Source: Megaustenia siamemsis
Lineage: Eukaryota > Mollusca > Gastropoda > Stylommatophora > Ariophantidae
Assembly: GCA_032433765.1 (NCBI GenBank)
Contig: JAVIAB010000101.1
Span: 66,940,640-67,004,639, forward strand
Length of the DNA: 64,000 nt
Reading direction: 5' to 3'
Shown: in pieces, positions 10,171 to 22,089 of the stretch
How positions within the stretch are numbered: position 1 is the stretch's first letter
Layout: each line of letters starts with the position of its first letter
Position numbers and translations under genes: made by a program
Notes under the pieces: generated by a model
Seen by the model: only the letters and a program-made list of their open reading frames with translations
The model's database searches: none
What the model was told of the DNA's origin: nothing

Positions 10171-13100
10171 ATGGCTAACTTGTCAAGACAACAAACTCCA
10201 TTTTTCAAAAATCAAGGAAATGAATTTCTTCTTGTAAAACTGCTGACATTTTTATTAGATAAAGACATCAACATTTTAGATGAGCATAAAGACATTATTC
10301 ATGATGATAAAAGATTTAGAACTGCTCAGCCAAATGAACATAACTGTCAGGAAAAATCATCATTTTTAATTTCTGAAGTCAATGAAAACAAAGATGTTGA
10401 CATTCTTCCCATTGCTGCAGCCTATGTCAACATGAGAGATGTATCCCAAAAAACTGCATTACACTTGAGTGCAGAGTTTGGGGAATTAGAACTTGTTCAT
10501 ATCTTTATTAAAGCAGGAGCCAATGTTGATGTTGTGGATACATTTAATCGTTTCCCACTACATTTTAGTGCTAGAAATGGCTATAAAGAAATCACTGAAA
10601 TCCTTCTCAATGCTGGAGCTAACGTTGATGCAGAAGACAAAAATAAGCAGACCCCACTTCATTTGAGTGCTATATCTGGTAGTATAAAAGTTGTTGAAGT
10701 TCTTATCAAAGCTGGTGCGAATGTTGATACTGAAGACATAAATAACCAAACTTCACTACATTTGAGTGCTAGTAACAATCACAGAGAAATTGTTGATATT
10801 CTCCTGAAATCTGGAGCTAATGTTAATGTTGAAAATAATAAAAAACGAACTCCACTACATTTGAGTGCTGGAAATGGTTATAAAGAAATAGTTGACATTC
10901 TTCTCAAAGCTGGAGCTAACATTAATGCTAAAGACACAAAAAATAAAACCTCACTACATCTGAGTGCAAGGAATGGCTATAAAGAAATAGTTGACATTCT
11001 TATAATAGCTGGAGCTAAAATTGAACCTGACCTAAAATATCAACAAACCCCACTACATCAGAGTGTTATGTTCGGTCACAAAGACATTGTTGAAACTCTT
11101 CTTAGGGTTGGAGCTAATATTAATGCTAAAGACAAAGATGAACAAAGTCCACTACATTTGAGTGCTCAAAATGGTTATGAAGAAATAATTCATATTCTTC
11201 ACAAGGCTGGAGCTAATGTCGATGCAGAAGACAGATGTAAGCAAACCCCATTACATTTGAGTGTTATGTCTGGTAGAATAAAAACTGTTGGAGTTTTTCT
11301 AAATGTTGGATCTAACATCAATGCTGAAAACATTAATAAACAAACTTCACTACATTTGAGTGCTAGAAATGGTTATAAAGAAATTGTTGAAATTCTTCTC
11401 AAAGCTGGAGCTAATCCTGATACTAAGGATATAAATAAACAAACTTCACTACATGTAAGTGCTAAGAATGGTTTTAAAGAAATTGTTGAAATACTTCTCA
11501 AAGCTGGAGCTAATATTGATACAGAAGATACAAATAAACAAACTTCACTACATTTGAGTGCTAGGAGTGGCTGTAAAGAAATTGTTGATGTTCTTCTCAA
11601 AACTGGAGCTAATGTTGATACTGAAAGCAATGAAAAACGAACTCCATTGCATTTGGGTGCTAGGTATGGTTATAAAGAAATAGTTGAAACTCTTCTCAAA
11701 GCTGGAGCTAGCATTAATGCTGAAGACAAAAGTAAGCAAACCCCACTTCATTTGGGTGCTAGCAATGGTCACAAGGAAATTTTTGAAGTTCTTCTCAAAG
11801 CTGGAGCTAATGTTGATACTGGAAACAATGAAAAACGAACTGCACTACATTTGAGTGTCAGGAATGGCTATAAAGAAATAGTTGAAACTCTTCTCAAGCT
11901 GGAGCTGACATTAATGCTTTAGACAAATATGAGCAAAGTTCACTACATTTGAGTGCTACATATGGATACAAAGAAATTGCTGACATTCTTCTGGCAGCTG
12001 GAGCTAAAATTGAAGCCGACCTAAAATATAAACAAATTCCACTCCATTGGAGTGCTTTAACCGGTCGAAATGATATTGTTGAAACTCTTCTCAAAGCTGG
12101 AGCCAATATTAATGCTGAAGACAATAAAAAACAAACTTCATTACATTTGAGTTCTAGTGCTGGGTATAATGATATTGCTGAAATGCTTCTTAAAGCTGGA
12201 GCTTTCGTTGATGCTGAAAACAACGCTAAACAAACTTCCCTACATATGAGTGCTACTAATGGTCATAAAAATCTTGTTGAAACACTTCTCAAAGCGGGAG
12301 CTAATGTTAATGCTGAAGACAATAATAAAGAAACTTCATTACATTTGAGTGCTAGAGCTGGCTATAAAGGTATTACTGAAATTCTTCTTAAAGCTGGAGC
12401 TTTTGTTGATGCTGAAAACAATGCTAAACAAACTCCTCTACATTTGAGTGCTGCTAATGGTTATAAAAATATTGTTGAAACACTTCTCAAAGTGGGAGCT
12501 AATGTTAATGCTGTAGACAATAATAAACAGACTTCACTTTGTTTGAGTGCAAACAATTCACACAAAGAAGTATTTGAAATTCTTCTCAAAGCTGGAGGTT
12601 ATGTTGATGCTGAAGATACAGATAAGCAAATTTCAATAGATTTGGGTGCTACTAGACAAGAATATATTGCTGAAATGCTTCCCAAAGCTGGAGCTAATAT
12701 TAATGCTAAAAACAATAATGAGCAAACTTTACTACATGTAATGGCTACATTGGGTGGTAAAGCTATTTTTGAAAGACTTCTCAAAGCTGAAGCTAATGTT
12801 GATGCTGAAAATAAATATAAACAAACTTCATTACATTTGAGTGCAATTTTTGGACATACAGAAATTGTTGAAATTCTTGTGAAAGCTGGAGCTAATATTG
12901 ATGCTGAAGACAAAGATAAGCAAACTCCACTACATATGAGTGTTGCATCCGGGCATAAAGAAATTGTTGAAATTCTTGTGAAAGCTGGAGCTAATATTGA
13001 TGCTGAAGACAAAGATAAGCAAACTCCACTACATATGTGTGCTATTTTTGGACACAAAGGTGTTGTTGAAATTCTTGTAAAAGCTGGAGCTAATATTGAT

Positions 13101-14145
13101 GCTGTAGACAAAGAAAAACAAACACCTCTACATCTCAGTGCCTGCAATTTTGCTAGCAATACTGCAGACATTCAGTTCAAAGCTGGAATTAGTGTTCTTA
13201 AAAATGTAAATGTTAAGCAAACTGCACCATGTTTAATTAATAGATATGATAATGAAGAATGTTTTAGAATTCTTGTCAAAGCTGGGGCGAATGTTAATGC
13301 TCAAAGCATATATAGACAAACTCCACTTCATCTGAGTGCAGGAAATGGTTGTAAAGAGATTGTTGAAATCCTTCTCAAAGCTGGGGCTATTGTAGATGCT
13401 GAAGATTATGATAAGCAAACTCCTCTACACTTGAGTGTTGTGCATTGTTGTAAAGAAATTATTAAAATTCTTCTTGGTGCTGGGGCTAATGTTAATGCTG
13501 AAGACAATTATAAACAGACTCCACTACATTTGTGTGTTAGATATGGTCATAGAGAAATTGTTGAAATTCTCCTCAAAGCTGGAGCTGATGTTGATGCTGA
13601 AGATAGTGATAAGCAAACACCTCTACACTTGAGTGTTATATATCATCATGAAGATATTACTAAAATTCTTCTCAAAGCTGGAGCTAATGTTGATGCTGTA
13701 GACAATGATAAGCAGACTTCTTTACACTGGGCTGCTAGAAATGGTTTTAAAGACATTGTTGTCATTCTTCTCAAAGCTGGACCTAATGTTGATTCTGAGA
13801 ACAAATATGTACAGACCCCGTTACATTTAACTGTTAAATATAATCATCATGATACTACAGAACTTCTTCTTTCTGCTGGTGCATCTGTAGATAAAAAAGA
13901 TATTTGGGAGCAAAGTGCTCTGGATTATGTGGAACACAAGCAACAAATTAGAACTGGTGGATACAAACCTGTGAACTCATTTGTTAAAGTGTGCAACTGG
14001 ATGTATTCTATGACCAAAGACAAAAAATATATCCGGAAATCCACATCCACAGGAACAGAATATGAAGAAGTAGACACAATCAGCACCACACATTCTGCAA
14101 CTGATAGTCAAACCATCCATTATGAGGACAGCTCTTCCAGTAATG
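10171..14145 (+). CDS. ankyrin-repeat protein 1, large first coding exon (frameshifted)
   Basis: The chosen start ATG GCT AAC TTG TCA matches the paralogue start at 39078 (both proteins have LSRQQ near the start); the upstream TTG is not needed. A short N-terminal region (about 90 residues, LPIAAAYVNMRD at its end) leads into roughly 34 ankyrin repeats of 33 residues, consensus QTPLHLSA-NGYKEIVEILLKAGANVDAED. Ankyrin repeats form protein-binding solenoids; no signal peptide or membrane segment is seen. A single A is missing near 11897, where other repeats read cttctcaaagctgg but here cttctcaagctgg. That ends the first frame at 11922, and the second frame continues to the end of the exon. It is either a real mutation or a sequencing error. 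The exon ends at a phase-1 donor (G|gtaaca). Confidence 0.88.
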
Positions 14146-14227
14146 GTAACATTTATTGTGTGTTTGCCTTTGTCATAACTATCTAGAACTTGTTGCTCTG
14201 AAAGTGTGAACAATTATCATTATTCAC

Positions 14228-15012
14228 TTAAATTTATCTATCTATCTATTGACCTTTCGAGCCATAGCCAGCCCATAGGGCGTAGACCAAAATACGCCTT
14301 CTCTTATCTGAATTTTTGTCCTAGCAGTTTTCAATTATTTTAAAGATATTTTATCAAATCTCGCCATTTGTCTCTGTTCTGTACAAGCAGCTCTATCTCA
14401 TTGAGGGATCCGATTCCTGCTGCTTTTGCCTCTCTCATCAATGTTCTTCTCAGAGTTTCTCTGGGTCTTCCTCTTTTTCTCTTACCTGTTGTTTCCCACA
14501 TGAGGGCTTACTTTGCTATTCGGTTATTATCTCTTCTCATCACATGTCCAACATATGACCTCGTCTTTTCTTTATTACTGAAGATATTAGTATCAGGTCT
14601 ACGTCTAATATAATAGTCTAATATCTTCAGTAATAAAGAAAAGACGATGGTCATACGTTGGACATGTGATGAGAAGAGATAATAATCGAATAGCAAAGCA
14701 AGCCCTCATATGGGAAACAACAGGTAAAAGAAAAAGAGGAAGACCCAGGGAGACACTGAGAAGAACATTGATGAGAGAGGCAAGAGCAGCAGGAATCGGC
14801 TCCCTCAATGAGATAGAACTGCTTGCACAGAACAGAGACAGATGGCGAGATTTAATAAAATATCTTTAAAAGAAAACTGCTAGAACAAAAATTCATATAG
14901 GAGAAGGTGTATCTTGGTCTACGCCCTATGGGCCGGTTACGGCTCGAAAGGTCAATAGATATTAGTGGTTGATTGGCGATTTGTCTAATTTCCTTGTGTG
15001 TTTTAAATTTAT
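14228..15012 (-). mobile_element. LINE-B 3' end copy (interrupted), minus orientation
   Basis: A 5'-truncated LINE-B copy: its 3' tail (tatctatctatctattgac on the plus strand) is at the left and its truncated 5' end at the right, near 15002. ttaaatttat at 14228-14237 and 15003-15012 is the target-site duplication. The element is split at 14591/14957 by a second LINE-B copy in the opposite orientation. It encodes the C-terminal RT-associated tail only. Confidence 0.88.
14592..14956 (+). mobile_element. LINE-B 3' end copy nested in the opposite-strand copy
   Basis: A plus-strand LINE-B end (open frame 14666-14869 with MMRRDNNRIAK..WETTGKRKRGRPRETL), flanked by the 10-bp target-site duplication agatattagt (14582-14591 and 14957-14966). 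The first 26 bases do not match LINE-B. Similarity begins at ctaatatcttcag, the complement of the site at which it inserted, so the two copies form an inverted repeat of about 340 bases per arm. Confidence 0.88.
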
Positions 15013-15149
15013 AACTGAGAAGGATGTGTAAAATTAGCTTGCTAATATTTACCTGAATTGATAAGTTATTTTTTTTATTTTTAAATGTTGATAATCAAGT
15101 CCAATGTCTTAGCATCCACATTTTGGAACAGTATACCTAAAGTAATTGA

Positions 15150-15310
15150 AGCAAAGGGTTTGTCACCTTGATAGACGTATGGAGAATATGTTATTAGTGA
15201 CCATATTTTTCCCATGACAAGCATCATGTTTTCGCCAGGCTGCCCTTATTTCCAAGAAATATGTATGGTTCCAATGTTTACAGGCTGGGTGAACCCAGAA
15301 CCATGTCGAT
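15150..15310 (-). mobile_element. SINE-1 fragment
   Basis: Contains the reverse complement of the SINE-1 body: tattagtgaccatattttt, catgttttcgccagg-like, and aggctgggtgaaccca. The tRNA-derived head is lost. Confidence 0.7.
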
Positions 15311-15537
15311 CTTCTTAGTGTTCACCCATTAAATGGACATGGATTGTTGCTAGTTTACAGCAATGTCTGCTCCTTTTCCCCTGACACATACATCTTCAGC
15401 ATGAATGGGTAGATGTGCTGAACAAATTTTGCCCAGGCAGTGACCATTTTCTGGCTTACTATTTTTAGTTTAAACTGCTACATGTTCTTTAACATGTGTG
15501 AGTGCACATGGGACCCTCTTTTTTTTTTGTCAGGGAG

Positions 15538-17023
15538 TTTAATCTGTATCAGTTTGTTCAGAAATGTTTAATCTGTATCAGTTTGTTCAGAAATGTTTAA
15601 TCTGTATCAGTTTGTTCAGAAATGTTTGATCTGTATCAGTTTGTTCAGAAATTTTTAATCTGTATCAGTTTGTTCAGAAATGTTTGTGTATCAGTTTGTT
15701 CAGAAATGTTTAATCTGTATCAGTTTGTTCAGAAATGTTTAATCTGTATCAGTTTGTTCAGAAATGTTTAATCTGTATCAGTTTGTTCAGAAATGTTTAA
15801 TCTGTATCAGTTTGTTCAGAAATGTTTAATCTGTATCAGTTTGTTCAGAAATGTTTAATCTGTATCAGTTTGTTCAGAAATATTTGATCTGTATCAGTTT
15901 GTTCAGAAATGTTTAATCTGTATCAGTTTGTTCAGAAATGTTTGATCTGTATCAGTTTGTTCAGAAATGTTTAATCTGTATCAGTTTGTTCAGTATTGTT
16001 TAATCTGTATCTGTTTGTTCAGAAATGTTTGTGTATCAGTTTGTTCAGAAATGTTTGTGTATCAGTTTGTTCAGAAATGTTTAATCTGTATCAGTTTGTT
16101 CAGAAATGTTTGATCTGTATCAGTTTGTTCAGAAATGTTTAATCTGTATCAGTTTGTTCAGAAATGTTTAATCTGTATCAGTTTGTTCAGAAATGTTTAA
16201 TCTGTATCAGTTTGTTCAGAAATGTTTGTGTATCAGTTTGTTCAGAAATGTTTAATCTGTATCAGTTTGTTCAGAAATGTTTGATCTGTATCAGTTTGTT
16301 CAGAAATGTTTAATCTGTATCAGTTTGTTCAGAAATGTTTAATCTGTATCAGTTTGTTCAGAAATGTTTGTGTATCAGTTTGTTCAGAAATGTTTAATCT
16401 GTATCAGTTTGTTCAGAAATGTTTAATCTGTATCAGTTTGTTCAGAAATGTTTGTGTATCAGTTTGTTCAAAATGTTTAATCTGTATCAGTTTGTTCAGA
16501 AATGTTTGTGTATCAGTTTGTTCAGAAATGTTTAATCTGTATCAGTTTGTTCAGAAATGTTTAATCTGTATCAGTTTGTTCAGAAATGTTTAATCTGTAT
16601 CAGTTTGTTCAGAAATGTTTGTGTATCAGTTTGTTCAGAAATGTTTAATCTGTATCAGTTTGTTCAGAAATGTTTGATCTGTATCAGTTTGTTCAGAAAT
16701 GTTTAATCTGTATCAGTTTGTTCAGAAATGTTTAATCTGTATCAGTTTGTTCAGAAATGTTTAATCTGTATCAGTTTGTTCAGAAATGTTTAATCTGTAT
16801 CAGTTTGTTCAGAAATGTTTAATCTGTATCAGTTTGTTCAGAAATGTTTAATCTGTATCAGTTTGTTCAGAAATGTTTGATCTGTATCAGTTTGTTCAGA
16901 AATGTTTGTGTATCAGTTTGTTCAGAAATGTTTAATCTGTATCAGTTTGTTCAGAAATGTTTGTGTATCAGTTTGTTCAGAAATGTTTGATCTGTATCAG
17001 TTTGTTCAGAAATGTTTGATCTG
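15538..17023. repeat. 29/26-bp minisatellite, about 52 copies
   Basis: Units read aatctgtatcagtttgttca followed by gaaatgttt (29 bases). Two variants are interspersed: one with gatctg for aatctg, and a 26-base form with tttgtgtatcag. About 11 short units are scattered through the array. The open frame at 16306-16593 is an artefact of a 29-base period read in triplets. It lies wholly within intron 1 of ankyrin gene 1. Confidence 0.97.
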
Positions 17024-17139
17024 AGCCACTCAGTTAATAAGGCTCCCTGATTAGATGTGCAACAATATATCTTGATCCTTCCAGTGCTGCTAGATATCAC
17101 AAAGGTCTCATAGTATTTTTTGGCATCCATCTCTATTCT

Positions 17140-17490
17140 GGGTGAGATATTCGATCTTATCCAAAGAGTCTATGCCTTCCAACTTTGTTTTTGATATAAG
17201 TGTCTGTTCAATGTCTCTCTACTTATTCCTATTTTACTTGTTGTTTCTTCTCAACATATCGCAGACATATGTCCATCTTGTCTTTCTAAATGTAGGTGAG
17301 ATCATTGCTTGCATGGCCATTTCTCTTATCTCTATATTAGCCTTGGATTCATTCCATTGTACACAGCGTATCTTTCTTAAGCATTTGTCTTCCAAAGCAT
17401 TAAGTTTTTTCTCAGTCTCTTTTTTGCTTTTTAGCTTTGACATGTATTGTAAGGATTGATAATCTGTTTGAGTTGAATATTCTAAGTTTT
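17140..17490 (-). mobile_element. diverged LINE-B-like fragment
   Basis: The minus-strand frame 17234-17443 includes ALEDKCLRKIRCVQWNE and EIREMAMQAMISPTF, aligning with FENKCLRKILGIEWNE and EIREIANQPLISSV of the LINE-B copy at 31112-31831. The greater divergence suggests an older subfamily. Confidence 0.75.
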
Positions 17491-17644
17491 ATTTTCCTGC
17501 TTAGTGTTTTTTTATTTCCATTAATTTATACATTTATCTATATTTGAAAATAAATAATATGCATTTTGTTACTATTTATTCTTTTCTACATAAACATTTA
17601 AAGTAATTAATATGTTCAGCACATTATTTTACTGACATTGTTAG

Positions 17645-17885
17645 GTCAAACTGCAACATCTCTAAGAGAATCAGCATCAACATTACCAGATTCTGGATCC
17701 CTAAGTGCCTCTTCTTTATCAGCACAACCAGATGACCGAAATAATTGTGATCTTGAAGAGGTGAACAATATTAGACAGCAAGTTGATGAACACTGGGCTA
17801 AGTTTACTCCAAAACACAAAGAAAGCTGGAAGACTGATTATTCACATGATGTGAAAGCTGCATACGACCCTGGAAAAATTGTGAT
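17645..17885 (+). CDS. ankyrin gene 1, exon 2
   Basis: An open exon of about 80 codons between acceptor cattgttag (17636-17644) and donor gtatgt (17886). It starts in phase 1 (completing GGT) and ends in phase 2 with AT, completed to ATG by exon 3. It encodes a Ser-rich stretch, then LEEVNNIRQQVDEHW and a Lys/Asp-rich segment. No known domain is recognised. The equivalent exon of the paralogue (44295-44492) shares the E-L/V-NNIR-Q core but carries a stop, so comparison supports this as a real exon. Function unknown. Confidence 0.75.
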
Positions 17886-19462
17886 GTATGTAACATATTC
17901 TTTCTTCTGTAATGCTTCAAATTTGTTTTTGTAGCACTGACCTAAATATATAAATAAATATATATATATATAACAATTTATTTCTTTGTACAAGTTTCTT
18001 TTGCTAGTATATAAGGACATTATCATGAAAATGAGCACACAAATAATGTTCATTTGTACTCAAATCTGATTCTATTCATACATACTATAATAGATTGTAC
18101 TGTACTCAAAGTGCATGGCACTGGAAAAGCATTCTGCTAAGAAGATCTTAGTGGTTGTTAGAATGTTATTTTATTAATTGTTTAGTCAGCAACATACAAC
18201 CTTCAAGTGTTAATGGGAGTCAACTATACTTGAGACAAGCATTTTAGCACCTGTCTCTGAGTAGGGTGGGTTCTTAATCTGATCTACCACTATCTTCCAT
18301 GGTTTGACAAACTTTGTTGCATCTTAAGTCTATTACTGCTGCTTGTAAATTGTCATTTATCACTAGACTTCCTAGATATTTAAATTCCTCCATTTGATTT
18401 TATTGTCTGCTATCTATCTTTAGATTAATATTCTATTTCTCTTCTGTGATATTCATGACTTCTGTTTTTGTTGATGTTGATTTTCATGTTGTATTGGCTG
18501 CATGTGCTGTTAAGTCTAAGTGTTTTATAAGTTTTCTTTTATCCATGTATTTGTGTCTGTGAATAGTATCTCATTAATCTCCTCTGTCTCTGATGGCTTA
18601 GCTAACATATATATGTAGTCCATGTAAGTAATAAACAGAAAGGGAGTTAGTATACATACTTGTCTTACTACTGTTCTAACTTTGAAGTGGTCGGTAGCCT
18701 GCTGCTGTTCTGATTGTGCAACTGCTGTTGATGTAAAGATTTTTACGTAGGTTGGTTCGATGTTGGCTTACTCTGTATATTGTTATATCTGCCATAGTTG
18801 GTTTCTATTTATTGGGTTGAATGCTTTTTCTTGGTCTATGAAAGCTATGTATGAATTTTGTTTTCTGAAAGAAAACAAATATGTAAGACCAAAGTTGTTT
18901 GAACCACTATAGAAGTTTAAAAAAATATGTCGTTGTTATTGTATATATATATGTATGCAATTTTGTTCATTTAATGCGGAGGCCCCTTTGTGGTGTCCTC
19001 TGCCTTTGATGCTCAAAGCATGCACTTATTTTGCTTAATGGTTAATCCACTCCTACTCTTGTCCCTTCAAGCCAAAGGCAGCACAAGGTGGTAATCAAGA
19101 CTCTCTGTGTCCCATGTTCTTTGTTATCAAGAATCAGACCATAAACACCCGAGTTGTATCTCACCATGCTCTGTCTTTGTTCTGGACGAGTGTTTAGTCT
19201 CGATGATGGAGCTGATGCCTCTTGTTGCCCTTTGCCTCAGTGTTATTTTTTTAGTGTTCTCTAGGTTGGTCTCTTTTTATCTTGTACCCTCTGGTTCCAG
19301 TTGTTTTGAGATGCTTTTGTTGTCTCTCCTCATCACAAGACCAACATATGACTATCTTCTTCTCTTGTTTATAGATAATACATATATTTTGCATTATATT
19401 ATTTTCCATCACTCTAACATTTATTTATCACTTAATGTCATTCTTTATAAAATGGTTTCCAG
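17886..19462 (+). other. intron 2 of ankyrin gene 1
   Basis: Donor gtatgtaac, acceptor aaaatggtttccag. It contains a short TA/TATA tract near 17950 and a LINE-A fragment at 18370-18870. Confidence 0.7.
18370..18870 (-). mobile_element. degraded LINE-A fragment
   Basis: Minus-strand matches to the reverse transcriptase of the 5024 element include the complement of atgaaaatcaacatcaacaa (18477 region) and of atagccttcattgacca (18825-18850). The copy is interrupted by stops and indels. It corresponds to about 6490-7000 of the intact copy. Confidence 0.8.
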
Positions 19463-19661
19463 GTCAACAATCATCAACATAACATATAACAAGAATATTA
19501 AAATCATCAAGAAAACACAGAGAAACTATGGAACAGGTACACACCTCAACATTAAACACGCAGAAGTAGTAGCACCTGGAGGTCAAGTTATTGTTCATCA
19601 CAATAAGAATGCATCAAATGTTGACAATGATGATGATGATGATAACAGCATAGGAGTCTAA
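19463..19661 (+). CDS. ankyrin gene 1, terminal exon 3
   Basis: Begins after acceptor tggtttccag, completes an ATG codon with the last two bases of exon 2, and encodes STIINITYNKNIKIIKKTQ, a middle part with VVAPGGQVIVHHNKNAS, and an acidic end DNDDDDDNSIGV before TAA. The paralogue exon (49610-49811) has the same plan (STLINITDNKN.., HHNKIAT.., VDDDNSQNM). The acidic tail and the conserved VIVHHNK/LVHHNK block are the only visible features; no membrane segment. Function unknown. Confidence 0.75.
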
Positions 19662-19764
19662 GGTAAAACACACAAATAAGTTTATTCTTTTCATTTTCTT
19701 CTCAATTTTTTTTTTTTTAAGCAATGCTACCATCAATAATTTCATCTAAAGGTGAAAATAGAAG

Positions 19765-20020
19765 TAATGATTACCCTCTTATGTGGAAGATGGTGTTAGT
19801 TACAATATTTTTCCATGACAAATAGCACATTTTTAGGTGGTGTCCAGGTCATCTCCAGTGTACCTTTGCTTCCAATAAAAACATATTTTACTCATTTTTA
19901 AATGCTGGGTGAACTCCAAAAGCCTTGTACTTGTAATTAAAAAAATTGTGAGAACTGGGAACTGAACTATGATTAATCTGAACAGTAATGAGAGCACTAA
20001 CTACTCAGTCACCAGAGCTC
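19765..20020 (-). mobile_element. SINE-1 copy
   Basis: The minus strand carries the tRNA-like head at the right end (ctaactactcagtcaccagag is the A-box region; gggaactgaact the B-box region) and the body with atgctgggtgaactcc and ggtgttagttacaatattttt. The copy is moderately diverged. Confidence 0.78.
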
Positions 20021-20029
20021 CAGTACCAT

Positions 20030-21035
20030 CTTAAGATGATCAGGTTTTCTAGAAATCATTATTTAATATCATCTTGATAAATTCAGTTTTTTTCTAATAA
20101 CATCATCAAACAATAAATACAGTCTTGTGATGTTCATTTAAATGTCTTCATAGGGCCTCTAATAAAGGTTGGAAAGAATACATTTCAAATGAACATATAA
20201 GAGATGATTATAAACAAGAAAACATGTTAAGCTTGATAAGAAGAAGGCATTGGAAATACATTATGTCAGGTGCTGAAAATGAATGAAGGAAGACTTCTCC
20301 AACAGACATTCATGTGGAAAATATATGACAAAAGAAAAAAGGCAGACCCAGAGAATCACTGTGCAAAACAATTACTAGATAAGCCTCAACCATGGGACTA
20401 AAGAACAATCAAGAACTAGCAACAAAATGTCAATCATGGAGAACTGGGACTTCTGTCATGTGTGTTATCTTTGGCCCACAAGAGAAATGAATGGAAGTGA
20501 ATCAATGATGATCATTTCTTCTAGAACCAACAGCCCTAAACACCATCTTGTGATGTTTTTTTTATTTCTAGAACCATCCTAATTAAAAATCTATTTTATG
20601 GTGTTCAGTTTTTTTCTAGAACTAACCTGACATAAATAATATTTTGTGCTGCTAGGTTTTCTTCTAGAGCTAACCAGACATAAACACCATCTCAGGGTGT
20701 TAAATTTGTTCTAGAACCAACCAGACATAAATACCATTTTGTGCTATTAGGTTTTGTATAGAACTAACCAGACATAGATCCCATCTTGTGTGTGATATGT
20801 TTTTTCTAGAACTTATCAGATATAGATACCATTTTGTGGTATTAAGTTTTTTTTTCCTAGAACACCTTGTGGTGTTAGGTTTTTCTTCTAGAACTAATCA
20901 GATATAAACACCATCTCAGGGTGTTACACTTTTTCAAGAACTAACCAGACATAAAAACCATCTTGGAGTGCACATATTTTTTCTAGAATTAACCAGGCAT
21001 AAACACCATCTTGTGGTGTTCATTTTTTTGTAACC
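20030..21035. repeat. degenerate minisatellite (unit about 47-60 bp), interrupted
   Basis: Repeats of ttctagaactaaccagacat followed by aaacaccatcttgtggtgtt and a t-rich run. At least ten diverged copies lie between 20510 and 21035. A LINE fragment at 20165-20500 separates a few weaker copies on the left from the main block. Confidence 0.85.
20165..20500 (+). mobile_element. LINE 3' end fragment (other subfamily)
   Basis: The translation, with stops and frame changes, gives RRRHWKYIMSG, then KKKGRPRESLCKT, then NNQELATKCQSWRT. These correspond to the 'W..GHVLR', 'KRGRPR' and 'A.....WR' positions of RTE-type C-terminal tails. It is not close to LINE-A to LINE-E. Confidence 0.6.
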
Positions 21036-21140
21036 ATCATCAAGTACAAAGCATAGGAGATCATGTCTCTCCACAACTTGTTATCTTCCTTAGCTGTTTA
21101 TAAATTCTGCTGCTGACTTCCTACCAAACAATTCCCTTAA
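21036..21140 (-). mobile_element. LINE-D 3' end fragment
   Basis: The reverse complement matches the LINE-D end at 62260-62350: aaggtcaacaacagaaatga-like, agttgtggagagacatgatc and cttgatgatgg. The 3' end is at the left side. Confidence 0.75.
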
Positions 21141-21689
21141 GATGAATTGTATTTATTATTTCTTTTTCCCCCATCTTTTCTTCTCTCAACTTTACCGGTT
21201 ATCATAATATATTCCAGTCATTACATGGGGCTAAAATATAATAATTTTTACCTTCAGACTTTGGAAAATAGCTTTCTTTTTGCTGTGACCCATTTTAGAT
21301 TATCTTCTTGCATAGATGTTGATCAATACAAAAGGTTTCTTGTAGTGGATTCTAATAGTCTGGAGTTGTATTTTATCTCAATTCCACCAAGCCCTGTCCA
21401 CCTCAATCAACACAATGCCCTTGCATTCTAGGATGGCAAAGCCATAAAAAGGTTTCACAAATATGTGAAGGTAGGGGATTCCAGATGAGAGCACTAGGTG
21501 GGAATCCAAAGATGACTTGTCAACTAACACAATACCAGTGCTATTAGTTGCTAAACGTTGAGGGATATACTTCAGAACAGATCTGAGCACTTATGGACAT
21601 GTGTGATGTGCAATAATGATGATCTGTTGATCAAACAAAACTAGAACATCTTCATCTGTCTTTTATAAGCTGTTCTCTCTCTCTGTGTG

Positions 21690-22085
21690 ATCAAAACTCA
21701 ATCAGAGTAGGATTCCAGACTCTCTCATGAAGTCAGCTGTCTGTGTGATTCGATTGCCCCATATAGTTTATCTTCCAGGGAGGTGGGTGTGGACCACATT
21801 GCTCTTCTCAGGTCTGTGTACCTGTAGAACATGTTTTGTAGTCATATTGTCCACAGTTAGATCCATTCTGATTGAATACATGTTAAAATGTTGCATGGTG
21901 TTCTGCGCCAGTGGCCTAGTGCATCCGATTTCTGCCAGCATTTTATTCAGGTTTGCTTTCCTTAGCCTTTGATTGCCCCCAATCTTCCTGCAAGGCAGAA
22001 GATTGTCTTTTCTGTAGGGGGATTCAGCCCTTAGATGGTCGGCCCTCCCAGGTTTACAAGCACCATATGCCCGAGCTTGATGTAG
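21690..22085. repeat. repeat D, third copy
   Basis: Matches the D segment found in both arms of the inverted duplication (50030-50360 and 58490-58820), including ttctgcgccagtggcctagt and cagcattttattcaggtttg. The left edge is a CT-rich run, as in the other copies. An extra stretch of about 70 bases near 21775-21850 is absent from them. The open frame seen in the other copies is not preserved intact. Confidence 0.85.
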
Positions 22086-22089
22086 TTAT

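Larger units (their letters stand above)
14146..17644 (+). other. intron 1 of ankyrin gene 1
   Basis: Donor gtaaca after the codon for asparagine in SSSNG; acceptor actgacattgttag before GTCAAACTGC. The joined codon GGT keeps the frame. The intron carries a nested pair of LINE-B insertions, a SINE-1 copy, a 1.5 kb minisatellite and a diverged LINE fragment. Confidence 0.75.

Noticed and set aside
16306..16593. 95-codon open frame with repeated NLYQFVQKCL segments
   Set aside because: It is the 29/26-bp minisatellite read in one frame; no start context or splice signal and no selection on codons.
15538..17023. CRISPR-like array
   Set aside because: There are no unique spacers; the units are continuous and the genome is eukaryotic.
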